This document shows, one piece after another, positions 1-7,870 of a stretch of 22,615 bases of DNA (position 1 is the stretch's first letter; the number at the start of each line of letters is the position of its first letter). Under the pieces are notes generated by a model, which had not been told where the DNA came from, searched no databases, and saw only the letters and a list, made by a program, of their open reading frames with translations. Source of the DNA: an uncultured Bacteroidales bacterium (GTDB lineage: Bacteria; Bacteroidota; Bacteroidia; Bacteroidales; F082); contig CALAZZ010000004.1 of the NCBI GenBank assembly GCA_937926515.1, positions 1 to 22,615 on the forward strand, read 5' to 3'. The position numbers and the translations under genes were made by a program.

Positions 1-50
1 ATATGAGTAAACATGAACCTGTTCAGTCAATAATCTTGTTTTAATCATAG

Positions 51-461
51 TTATCGGGGGGAGGACTCTTTTGTTGCATCCAAATTATTTTCAATTGTGC
101 CATCACGATTTGTAAGCAAAACCTGCGTACTAGTTCTCTCTCCTTTATTAGCTGAAGATGGATTTTCTGGTATTACACCATTCCTATCCGCAAGCTCAAA
201 ATGATGTGCTTTATCGCTATCCTCAACCGTTGAAAGTACCTCATTTACAAAATCATCCCCCAATGCATACAGGGCATTAAAAATACTTTGCAACCCAAGT
301 GCAAATGAGTTATCTCCTTCATATTCACTTCCGTCTTCATTGTACAGGTTTCCTTCACGGTATTGAACCTGTGAGGGATTTCCACGAGAATCCCTACTGG
401 TAATAATCCAAATCTCCCTCCCATCAGGATAAAGAATTTTACTGAGTTGATAATCAGATTT
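51..461 (-). pseudogene. Orphan RHS-toxin C-terminal fragment without a start codon
   Basis: The frame is open from 461 down to a TAA at 51-53 (136 codons), with a TAA directly upstream at 462-464 and no ATG in between. The first possible start is a TTG at 293. The translation begins with a short YPDGRE-like element, then YREGNLYNEDGSEYEGDN, then a helical stretch (about residues 55-80). This layout resembles the region after the RHS core in Bacteroidota RHS effectors, where a stalk leads into a toxin domain. I see no catalytic motif such as HExxH before the stop. It lies downstream of the RHS gene, the membrane-protein gene and a terminator, which is where displaced orphan toxin tips are found in RHS/CDI loci. 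The stop follows a run of six C; one extra base would open the frame to the window edge. I infer a silent cassette or decayed gene; the toxin family is unknown. Confidence 0.5.
56..61. repeat. G6/C6 homopolymer just before the fragment's stop codon
   Basis: Six G on the plus strand (six C in the coding direction) sit in the last sense codons of the orphan RHS fragment. In the present frame the tract is followed at once by TAA. Adding one base to the tract gives a frame that stays open through position 1. It could be a sequencing or assembly slip, an ordinary decay mutation, or a slippage site. Confidence 0.45.
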
Positions 462-514
462 TTAAAGAAAAGTTATCAACAATAAACAGTTAATAATCAA
501 GTATTTAATAAAGT

Positions 515-549
515 AAAAAGAGGCTGCCTTTTTGAGACAGCCTCTTTTT
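515..549 (-). terminator. Intrinsic terminator after the membrane-protein gene
   Basis: A perfect 12-base inverted repeat (AAAAAGAGGCTG at 515-526 and CAGCCTCTTTTT at 538-549) encloses an 11-base loop. Read on the minus strand it is a GC-containing stem followed by a U-rich tract. It starts 3 bases past the stop codon of the gene at 553-921. It closes the RHS/membrane-protein transcription unit and separates it from the orphan fragment at 51-461. Confidence 0.85.
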
Positions 550-552
550 CTA

Positions 553-921
553 TTATTTACTCTTATTGGTTATAAATAGCATAATGATGACAAGTACTAT
601 ACTTGTTACTCCATTAATCAAGCCTATTATAACTTGCTGGCTTTCTTTTAATCCGAAAACATATATAACGATGGTTAAGCATGTAAGCAATAAAGCAATT
701 ACAAGCTCTTTGTAATCTAACTTTTCGCCCAAAACCATTGATTTTACTATGCTATAGATATTCATCACTACAAATAAAGGGATGAACAATCCTAATAAAA
801 TTGAAACATAGTTTAAGGTGTAATCTGCACCTTTTTTAATAATTAGATAAACCCCAGCAAAAGAAAATACTACGACATATGCAATATTCTCTATTAAATA
901 TTTTCTTATCCTTTCTATCAT
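553..921 (-). CDS. Small four-helix membrane protein, candidate immunity protein of the RHS locus
   Basis: This is a 122-residue protein with four predicted membrane helices (about residues 12-29, 36-60, 72-91 and 97-117), a basic amphipathic start (MIERIRKYL) and a lysine-containing tail (NKSK). I do not recognise a named family. Its ATG follows the RHS stop codon by only two bases, so the two genes must be co-transcribed and are probably translationally coupled, and an intrinsic terminator follows directly. The gene is clearly more AT-rich than the RHS core. A small gene directly after an RHS or CDI toxin gene is typically the cognate immunity gene, and membrane immunity proteins are known for toxins that act at the inner membrane. 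The immunity role is therefore inferred from position, not from sequence. It could equally be an unrelated small membrane protein. Confidence 0.7.
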   Translation of the reverse strand: MIERIRKYLIENIAYVVVFSFAGVYLIIKKGADYTLNYVSILLGLFIPLFVVMNIYSIVKSMVLGEKLDYKELVIALLLTCLTIVIYVFGLKESQQVIIGLINGVTSIVLVIIMLFITNKSK

Positions 922-923
922 GT

Positions 924-3023
924 TTATCTATTTTCATCATCTTTCTGAGTATTGACAACAGCTCCTGCAGTTTTAGAAGTTGCATTTGAAGAAACACCTC
1001 CTGCGGTAGCGGCTCTTGCTTTTGTCATATTCTGATGATTGTTTGCTTTTTGTTGTGTTGATGCAGCATTATTAACTCGTGATTGTCTACTACTGCCGTT
1101 TGCGACACGCTGCGCCCTGTCTGCTTGATTGTTCAATACTTTTTGCTTTGGCTGAGCCTTGTTCGTCACATTAGTACTTACTTTACGCCCTACTGTTCCT
1201 CCTAAAACATCTGCAGCAACTCCTTCAACAGTTACTTCATTTTCTTGAACCACAGAACCAGCAACACTTGATGTAACATCTCCCACAACATTTGCTGTGC
1301 CTTGCACCGCCTTTGCTGCTGTTTTGGACTTTGCTGCAACTTGGGCAACTTTAGCAACTTTTGTCAATTTTGAAACTCCACTTGCAATTCCTACTCCCAT
1401 AGCTCCAGTACCAGCAGATAAGGCTATTGAACCTCCATCAACATTCGTAAATGCATCCATAGTTATTTCGCCTCCATTTTCAACTACGTTTGTGACGACT
1501 TGCACAGCATAATCCGTAGCAGCACCTACAACAGCACCAACCACGAAGTTTATCCATTCGCCATTTTCATCTCTACATGCAATAGGATTTCCGGCACAAT
1601 AGCTATATGGTGAAAGTGGATAGTAGTCTTCGGCAAGCGGGTCTTGCGTGGTAAAGAAGACCCCTGCTGGGTCATAAAATCTTCGGCCATAATCCAACCA
1701 CTTCCCAGGTATTTCCTGTTCTTCCTTGCTGTTGTATAGGTGCTTGTTGCGGTGCTCAGGCTCCTGCATAGCCTGGGGCTGATAAACCATCCCAAAAGGA
1801 TAGTAGTCGTTGGTCTGTGTCACTATCGGCTGGTTGTTGTTTTCTATGATGACACTGCGTACATTTCCCAGGTGATCGTTCAGGTAATAATAAAAAACAG
1901 GGTCGCTATGGCTGTGAAGTAAGATATAGCCCTCATCATGCTGTATGCGGCTGGGGGCGCCATCCTTTATGAGCAGCTCGTCGTAGTACCTCTCATCATA
2001 GATGAGGCTATGCTGGCTGTTGTACAGCTTTTTACCAAGCTTGCGGCCGTCGCGGGTGTAGTGGTTGGCCAATGCGCCCGCATCATGTTGTATGTAAACA
2101 GGCATATTGTGCAGCAGGCCGTAATCAAGCTTGAGTTCGCGGTGCAGGTCCCAGTGCATATTGCCGTTGGGGTCGTATTCATATTCGTGCATCTGGTGCA
2201 AACTGAATTTGTAGCCGTCATCGTGGAAATCATCCAGGCTGTTCTGGCCTGATTGGGCATCGTCGAGGGCGATGAGGCGATTGCTTTCGTAGAAATAAGT
2301 AAAATCATCAAATACAAAGTGTACCCCGTTGTTTCGTGCAAGCCGCTTCAGGCCAAGGATGTTACCGTTTTTGTCGTAGCTTATGTCCATCACACTGCCA
2401 ATGCCGTCAACCACACTGTAAAAGGCTTGAGGTGGAGGTGGTGGCAAGCTGTAGTCTATCCCTCCGTAACGGTCGGTAGTGTAAAACAAGGCCCCGGTAA
2501 GGCGGTTCAGGTTATCATAGGTATAGGCATATCCGTTTTTGTGATCGCCTTGTTCCACATCACGGGTAAACCATTCGGTTGCACTAATATTGCCGTTATA
2601 TTGTGGCTGTGCATGGCTCTGTGCTGCCTGAGGTGGATCATCGTAGTATAGGCGCATGCCAAACAGATTATCCGCATCAGAGGGGTCGGGCTCGTTAATG
2701 GCTGTTAACCAGTTGCGTATGTTGTAGCCATACTGCAGGTTATACAGTGGGTTGCCACCGCCGGGATGCAGCTGCTTTTGGTACAACAAGCCCGTTTCGG
2801 TGTAGCTGTAGGTGGCCAGTGTGGTGCTTTGGCTGTCCATTGTAAAGATTAATGACGTCAACCGCCAGTCGTGGTCATAGTTGTAGTCAAAAGTATAAAA
2901 AATATCGTTGCTGGCCTGATCGCGGTACCGTTTATTGGTTTGTTCTACATGGCCCCCGAAATGGTAATGGTTGCCTGTGTGCCATGTGGTTTGTGCTGTT
3001 TCGTTGTGCATCACGCTTTGCAC
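924..3023 (-). CDS. RHS repeat-associated core protein, N-terminally short, with variable C-terminal tail
   Basis: The call starts at a GTG (3021-3023) and gives 699 residues; the frame is open to 3047, with a TGA at 3048-3050. Residues 1-380 carry YD/RHS-type repeats (YNYDHDWRLTSLI, YAYTYDNLNRLTG, YEYDPNGNMHWDL) and a run of five prolines at 194-198. The RHS core signature follows: DHLGNVR at 383-389, DYYPFG at 406-411, YGRRFYDP at 445-452, DPLAE at 461-465 and the DENG end motif at 485-488. After the core comes a glycine/alanine-rich hydrophobic segment (491-550) and then a low-complexity tail rich in A, S, N and Q up to 699, in which I see no catalytic motif. RHS proteins normally exceed 1,000 residues and form a closed cage around the toxin; here the N-terminal half and any secretion signal are missing. 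This suggests a truncated gene or remnant, although the remaining frame is intact. Confidence 0.85.
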   Translation of the reverse strand: MQSVMHNETAQTTWHTGNHYHFGGHVEQTNKRYRDQASNDIFYTFDYNYDHDWRLTSLIFTMDSQSTTLATYSYTETGLLYQKQLHPGGGNPLYNLQYGYNIRNWLTAINEPDPSDADNLFGMRLYYDDPPQAAQSHAQPQYNGNISATEWFTRDVEQGDHKNGYAYTYDNLNRLTGALFYTTDRYGGIDYSLPPPPPQAFYSVVDGIGSVMDISYDKNGNILGLKRLARNNGVHFVFDDFTYFYESNRLIALDDAQSGQNSLDDFHDDGYKFSLHQMHEYEYDPNGNMHWDLHRELKLDYGLLHNMPVYIQHDAGALANHYTRDGRKLGKKLYNSQHSLIYDERYYDELLIKDGAPSRIQHDEGYILLHSHSDPVFYYYLNDHLGNVRSVIIENNNQPIVTQTNDYYPFGMVYQPQAMQEPEHRNKHLYNSKEEQEIPGKWLDYGRRFYDPAGVFFTTQDPLAEDYYPLSPYSYCAGNPIACRDENGEWINFVVGAVVGAATDYAVQVVTNVVENGGEITMDAFTNVDGGSIALSAGTGAMGVGIASGVSKLTKVAKVAQVAAKSKTAAKAVQGTANVVGDVTSSVAGSVVQENEVTVEGVAADVLGGTVGRKVSTNVTNKAQPKQKVLNNQADRAQRVANGSSRQSRVNNAASTQQKANNHQNMTKARAATAGGVSSNATSKTAGAVVNTQKDDENR

Positions 3024-3198
3024 CAGCCTGTATTTGCTGTCAGCTTTTCACCCTGTCCACAACTGTACAAATAACTGAACGAAAGCGAACAGTTTAGGAT
3101 AAGCATCCACAGAGAGCAGGCTGCAAGTTAATGAATTTCAGCCCAGAACAGGAAATGGCACAGTCTTGGTTAAAAAATGTTAAGCAAATACACACAGC

Positions 3199-4449
3199 AT
3201 GGACAGGATTATAGAAAAAAAGAAATGGACTACTGGCAGAATTGCACTTATAGCAGGTATAGGCCTGTTTGTTTTGTTTATTGCCTATTTATTGTTCTTC
3301 AGAGATAAGAGCAGCCGCGTTTATGTAAACCGCGACCAGGTGACCATTGCTACGGTGATGCAGGATAAATTTCAGGAGTTCATCCCTGTTGACGGGGTGG
3401 TTTATCCTAAAACCACCATCTACATTGATGCCATCATGGGGGGCAATGTACAGCAAAAATATGTGGAAGACGGGGCCATGCTCAAAAAAGGTGATACCAT
3501 TCTGCGCCTGGTGAACACCAATCTTGAGTTAAGCTATATGGAGCAGGAAACCCGGATTTTTGAGGCCATCAACAATTTGCAAAACACCAAAATAGCACTT
3601 GAACAGAATAAATTTGTCCGTCAAAAAGAAGTGGTAAGCATACAGGAGCAGATGGAAGCGATGGAAGCACATTTTATGCGCCAAAGTCATTTGTATGGAA
3701 ATGACCTTATTTCCGATCTGGAATTTGAAGAAACCGAGCGGAATTATCGCTACACCATGAAGCAGCTTGAACTGTCACTTGAACTGCAGCGGCTCGACTC
3801 CATTTCGGCAGAACGCAGATACAGGCAAATTGATATTTCGATGGATCGCCTGTTCAACAATCTTGAACTGCTTCGAGTGAGTCTGGGAAATTTATATGTG
3901 AAAGCCCCTGCCAGCGGAAAACTTTCTTCTTTTTCAATAGAGGTAGGCCAAACCGCAAGTGTTGGAGTACATCTTGGCCAGATAGATGTGCCGGGCGATT
4001 TCAAACTGCGTGCCAATATCGATGAGCGTTATTTGTCGCGTGTATCTGTAGGCCAGGAAGCGGAGTTTGATTTTGGTGGGCAAACCTATAACCTGACCAT
4101 TAACAAAATATACACAGATGTGACTGCGGGAACTTTTCAGGTTGACCTGTATTTTGATGATGGCTACCCACCTCATATCCGTCGCGGACAAACCATACAG
4201 TTGAGGTTGAAATTTAGCGGCGAGACCGATGCACTTATTGTTCGCAGAGGTGGATTCTTCCAGCAAACAGGAGGCAATTGGATCTACGTGCTCGACCCTG
4301 CCGAAGCATTTGCCACCAAGCGCAACATACGAATTAACAGACAAAACATCATGCACTATGAGGTGTTGGAAGGGTTGCAACCGGGCGAAAAGGTCATTAT
4401 TTCATCTTATGATAATTTTGGAAATAAGGATAGGGTAGTGTTCAGGTAG
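3199..4449 (+). CDS. Periplasmic adaptor (HlyD/MacA-type membrane fusion protein)
   Basis: This 416-residue protein would link an inner-membrane ABC permease to an outer-membrane channel or to the periplasm. The N terminus is basic and cytoplasmic, followed by one membrane anchor (about 14-34). The first lipoyl half-motif is at about 66-107 (GGNVQQKYVEDGAMLKKGDT), then a long charged coiled-coil hairpin (108-230), then the second lipoyl half-motif at about 232-263 (VKAPASGKLSSF and a GQ turn). A beta-barrel domain follows (about 265-342), and a membrane-proximal domain ends in GLQPGEKVIISSYDNFG (from residue 392). Length and domain order fit a full-length family member. It is the first gene of the plus-strand block, 33 bases before the SDR gene. 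No TolC-like gene lies in the window, so the outer-membrane partner must be encoded elsewhere. Confidence 0.9.
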   Translation: MDRIIEKKKWTTGRIALIAGIGLFVLFIAYLLFFRDKSSRVYVNRDQVTIATVMQDKFQEFIPVDGVVYPKTTIYIDAIMGGNVQQKYVEDGAMLKKGDTILRLVNTNLELSYMEQETRIFEAINNLQNTKIALEQNKFVRQKEVVSIQEQMEAMEAHFMRQSHLYGNDLISDLEFEETERNYRYTMKQLELSLELQRLDSISAERRYRQIDISMDRLFNNLELLRVSLGNLYVKAPASGKLSSFSIEVGQTASVGVHLGQIDVPGDFKLRANIDERYLSRVSVGQEAEFDFGGQTYNLTINKIYTDVTAGTFQVDLYFDDGYPPHIRRGQTIQLRLKFSGETDALIVRRGGFFQQTGGNWIYVLDPAEAFATKRNIRINRQNIMHYEVLEGLQPGEKVIISSYDNFGNKDRVVFR

Positions 4450-4482
4450 TTTGACAGTTATTAATTTATCAAGCATCTAGAA

Positions 4483-5472
4483 ATGAAACAAAAACAAGTA
4501 ATCATTACAGGAGCCAATTCAGGAATTGGAAAAGCAGCGGCACAAATTTTTGCCTATGCCGGATATACCGTGATCATGGCCTGTCGCAACCTGGAAAAAG
4601 GAAAGGCAGCGCAAAAAGAAATTATAAGCAAGTCAAAAAATGAAGCGGTCCACCTGATGAAACTGGACACGTCCTCCCTTGCATCGATCAAGGCTTTTAG
4701 TGAGGACTACAAGAATCGATTCGATAAGTTGGATATCCTTATTAACAATGCTGCCTATTTCAATCACGGGGCCGGTCATCGCCTCAGTCCTGACAATATT
4801 GAATTAACATTTGCAACAAATGTAGTGGGACCCTTTCTTTTGACAGAATTGCTCCTCGATCAACTGAAAAAATCAGATGATCCACGTGTTTTAAATGCTT
4901 CCAGTAACATCATCAAACACTTTTTTTCACCTAACAAAACCATTGATCTGGATCATATTACAACTGCTCTGCCTGCCGGATACAAGCATAGTGTTTATGT
5001 AAACTACCGCAATTCAAAAATGGCATTGCTGATGTTAACATTCAAAATGGCCCAACATTACAGAGATTTGGGTATAAGCGTAAATTCGCTTCAGATCAAC
5101 GGGGCCCGCATGTCAAAAGATACCTTAAGGAAATTTACACCGCGCTGGCGGTTCATTGCACATATACAGAACCTTTTCTTTAAGCCAACTTCATTTATGG
5201 CAAACAACTATTTTGAATTGTGTACCTCAGAGGATTTCGCATTGGTGACAGGCAAGCTTTTTAATCACAGACTAAAAGCCATGAAAAAAGGACCTGTTAA
5301 ACCTAAACTTTCACATATATTGGGTTCAAATGTGTATCCTTTGTTTGCAGCCAATGAAACGGTTCAGGAAAGGGTTTGGAACAGCTGTGAAAACCTGACA
5401 AGAGACTATTTAGTCCGGGGTCAACCCACAGGACGCACATCTGAGGCAAAAATTATGTCATACGCCTCGTAG
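4483..5472 (+). CDS. Short-chain dehydrogenase/reductase (SDR) with NAD(P)-binding fold
   Basis: This is a 329-residue soluble oxidoreductase of the classical SDR type. The cofactor-binding glycine motif TGANSGIG is at 9-16, and acidic/basic residues after the second strand (ACRN, 33-36) suggest NADP preference. NNAA (88-91) replaces the usual NNAG. The catalytic set is N113, S140/S141 and Y175-xxx-K179, so the active site looks intact. The roughly 70-residue C-terminal extension beyond a minimal SDR resembles the retinol-dehydrogenase/WW-oxidoreductase-like branch. The substrate cannot be read from the sequence. It lies 33 bases after the adaptor gene and 25 bases before the first permease gene, so it is almost certainly co-transcribed with the transporter. 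That makes it a candidate modifier of the exported compound or of a membrane lipid. Confidence 0.88.
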   Translation: MKQKQVIITGANSGIGKAAAQIFAYAGYTVIMACRNLEKGKAAQKEIISKSKNEAVHLMKLDTSSLASIKAFSEDYKNRFDKLDILINNAAYFNHGAGHRLSPDNIELTFATNVVGPFLLTELLLDQLKKSDDPRVLNASSNIIKHFFSPNKTIDLDHITTALPAGYKHSVYVNYRNSKMALLMLTFKMAQHYRDLGISVNSLQINGARMSKDTLRKFTPRWRFIAHIQNLFFKPTSFMANNYFELCTSEDFALVTGKLFNHRLKAMKKGPVKPKLSHILGSNVYPLFAANETVQERVWNSCENLTRDYLVRGQPTGRTSEAKIMSYAS

Positions 5473-5497
5473 AATTATCATTCAACAGCAAGCAAGC

Positions 5498-7837
5498 ATG
5501 ACCAGGAATTTTTTGATTACAGGGTACAGATATCTAAAGCGACATCCACTCTATGCCTTTATAAACCTGATTGGGCTAAGCATAGGAATGGCTGCAACGA
5601 TCATTATCCTGGTTTATGTGATACACGAAAGCAGCTACGACAAACAACATGTCGATGGCAACCGTATTGTAAGGCTGGTTCAAGATCATTGGGGCGTCCA
5701 TTCGCCTTCATTAAAATATGACCTTGACGAGCTGTCAAATATTGTTCATTCAGCACGGGTTGACCATATGTACGGCAATAAGATGTCTGTCAGATATGGT
5801 GATAAACTTCTCAATATTAAGGACATTATTTTCACCGATCCGGAATTATTCAGCATATTGAAGCATGAATTTGTTGCGGGCAATCCGGAAGAAGCGCTGA
5901 AGGAACCATTTTCGATGGTGCTTACTGAATCAACTGCCCGGAAAGTATTTGGTGACAAAGACCCTATTGGTGAAGTGCTGAGAATCGATAATAAACATCT
6001 TTTTACCGTAACCGCCATTGTCAAAGACATCAGGCATTCGCACCTCAGCTACAACGCCATGGGTATTTATGAGGATTTGCCTGCCATTAACAATCAACCC
6101 GGTTTTTTGCAACTAACCGGAAACTGGAATTATAACTATTATTTAAAGTTGACCGAAGGCGTTGATCATGAACAGGTTGAGCAAGTAATTAATAAGCATC
6201 TTACAGGACGTCAGCATTGGAAAAATGGCCGGGTTCCATCCTACCAACTGCAACCAATTGATGGAGTATATTTCGATAGAAGCATAAAACATGAAATGGG
6301 GATTGAACACGGAAACCGGATGATGGTTCGGGTTTTCATGGGTATTGCATTGATCATACTTTTGTTGGCCATAATAAATTTTATTAACATTACCACAGCT
6401 AATGCCACCAACCGTGCCAAAGAAACCGGGGTTAGGAAGGTTGTTGGCAGCAGTAAGTTCGCCTTGATAACACAATACCTCAGCGAGGCCATCCTGGTCA
6501 GTTTTATGGCCATGATCATTGCGTTGTTTTTGGTTGAACTGAGCATGCCGGTTCTGCAACATCTTCTGCAGAAGAGCCTTGTGATCAATTTATTTGATCC
6601 CCGTATCCTGCTTTATTTATTTGGTGGTGCATTTTGCTGTGGGCTGCTTGCGGGAGTGGTGCCCGCCTGGATGTTGTCAACTTTCAGGCCTGTTGAAGTA
6701 TTAAAGGGATTCACTGACCGAACCGGAGGTAAAGGAAGATTGAGGGGCGCGCTTACCGTATTTCAGTTTGTTATTTCAACAGCTTTGATAAGCACAGTGA
6801 TTTTCGCATACCAGCAGGTGAAATTCATTAACAATAAACCACTGGGCATCAATATTGATAATATCGTATATGCGCGTATCAGTCCCGATATCCGCAATTC
6901 CAAGCAAGTGTTCAAGGATCAGTTGCTCAAGCATCCGGGTATTTTAGAAGTGGGATATACCAATGCAATCCCGGGCAGGGTCACCTGGCAGGAAATGTTT
7001 GAAATAAACGGTGAATCCAGGCAGTATACCTTTATGGTTACAACGGCAGAGTTTTTAAAAATGATAGGACTAGAGGTGGCCGAAGGTAGAAATTTCACTA
7101 CCTCATTAGCTGATGAATCAGGTAAAATCATCATTAATCGTGCTGCAGTAGATTATTTTGGATGGGAACCTGCGCTGGGCCATACCGAACAAGCACCATA
7201 CAGGGGTGCGCTGACTGTAATTGGCATTACTGAAAATTTTCATTTCAATGATGTAACCAAGCCGGTCAGCCCACTGGTTATTTATTTGTGGGATGAAAAT
7301 TCGTATCAGGTTTGCCTGAAGCTTGACAGTCGTCATACCAGCGAAGCCATTGCCTACCTTGAAGAGGTATGGAGCAGCTATAGCCCTGAATTTCCAATTG
7401 AATATGGTTTTGTGCACGATGCTTTCAAAGACTTTTATCAGGAACAGGAGACTCAGCTAATGGTCTTTCTCTTTTTCGCCTTGCTTTCCATATTTATTGC
7501 CGCTTTGGGACTTTACGGTATGGCAGCCTTTACGGTGAATCGAAAACGCAGGGAAGTAAGCATAAGAAAAATACATGGTGCGGGACTGGAAGCGATCTAT
7601 CTGTTGTTGTCGATGAATATGTTAAAACTGGTCGGCATAGCCATGTTAATTGCCACACCGCTTGCCTGGCTTGGGGTTGACAGTTGGTTACAGCGTTTTC
7701 CATATACCATCGGGCTTGATTGGTGGGTGTTTGCGATTGCTGGATTATGCAGCCTACTCATTTCTCAACTTACGATCACGGGCCAGGTATACCGTGTTGC
7801 CCGGATTAATCCTGCTGATGCATTAAGATATGAATAA
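5498..7837 (+). CDS. Tandem FtsX/MacB-type ABC permease, copy 1 (most divergent)
   Basis: This 779-residue inner-membrane protein has two FtsX units. TM1 is at about 21-42, followed by a MacB-like periplasmic core domain (43-275), then TM2-4 (about 276-298, 330-350 and 370-392). TM5 (417-437) starts the second unit, with a second periplasmic domain (440-653) and TM6-8 (about 654-678, 704-722 and 743-765). The cytoplasmic coupling segment after TM2 reads RAKETGVRKVVGSS, and the one after TM6 reads RREVSIRKIHGA, where its sisters have REIGIRKVLG. It ends in the shared tail NPADALRYE. The family works in mechanotransmission-type ABC transport without a classical membrane channel. It lies 25 bases after the SDR gene and 33 bases before the ATPase gene. 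The substrate is unknown. Confidence 0.92.
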   Translation: MTRNFLITGYRYLKRHPLYAFINLIGLSIGMAATIIILVYVIHESSYDKQHVDGNRIVRLVQDHWGVHSPSLKYDLDELSNIVHSARVDHMYGNKMSVRYGDKLLNIKDIIFTDPELFSILKHEFVAGNPEEALKEPFSMVLTESTARKVFGDKDPIGEVLRIDNKHLFTVTAIVKDIRHSHLSYNAMGIYEDLPAINNQPGFLQLTGNWNYNYYLKLTEGVDHEQVEQVINKHLTGRQHWKNGRVPSYQLQPIDGVYFDRSIKHEMGIEHGNRMMVRVFMGIALIILLLAIINFINITTANATNRAKETGVRKVVGSSKFALITQYLSEAILVSFMAMIIALFLVELSMPVLQHLLQKSLVINLFDPRILLYLFGGAFCCGLLAGVVPAWMLSTFRPVEVLKGFTDRTGGKGRLRGALTVFQFVISTALISTVIFAYQQVKFINNKPLGINIDNIVYARISPDIRNSKQVFKDQLLKHPGILEVGYTNAIPGRVTWQEMFEINGESRQYTFMVTTAEFLKMIGLEVAEGRNFTTSLADESGKIIINRAAVDYFGWEPALGHTEQAPYRGALTVIGITENFHFNDVTKPVSPLVIYLWDENSYQVCLKLDSRHTSEAIAYLEEVWSSYSPEFPIEYGFVHDAFKDFYQEQETQLMVFLFFALLSIFIAALGLYGMAAFTVNRKRREVSIRKIHGAGLEAIYLLLSMNMLKLVGIAMLIATPLAWLGVDSWLQRFPYTIGLDWWVFAIAGLCSLLISQLTITGQVYRVARINPADALRYE

Positions 7838-7870
7838 TTAAATTTTTATAAACTTCAAATACTGTATATC

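Noticed and set aside
1297..2651. Several plus-strand open frames (1297-1512, 1740-1922, 1938-2252, 2253-2651) opposite the RHS gene
   Set aside because: They lie antisense to the RHS core, whose motifs are unambiguous, and show no recognisable protein features of their own.
2852..3097. Cysteine-rich plus-strand open frames over the RHS start (2852-3097 and 2871-3074)
   Set aside because: They are mirror images of the RHS coding sequence, with irregular composition and no domain; the minus-strand reading is supported by YD repeats.
1..3198. Insertion sequence or prophage as the cause of the RHS truncation
   Set aside because: No transposase, integrase, terminal inverted repeats or target-site duplication could be seen.
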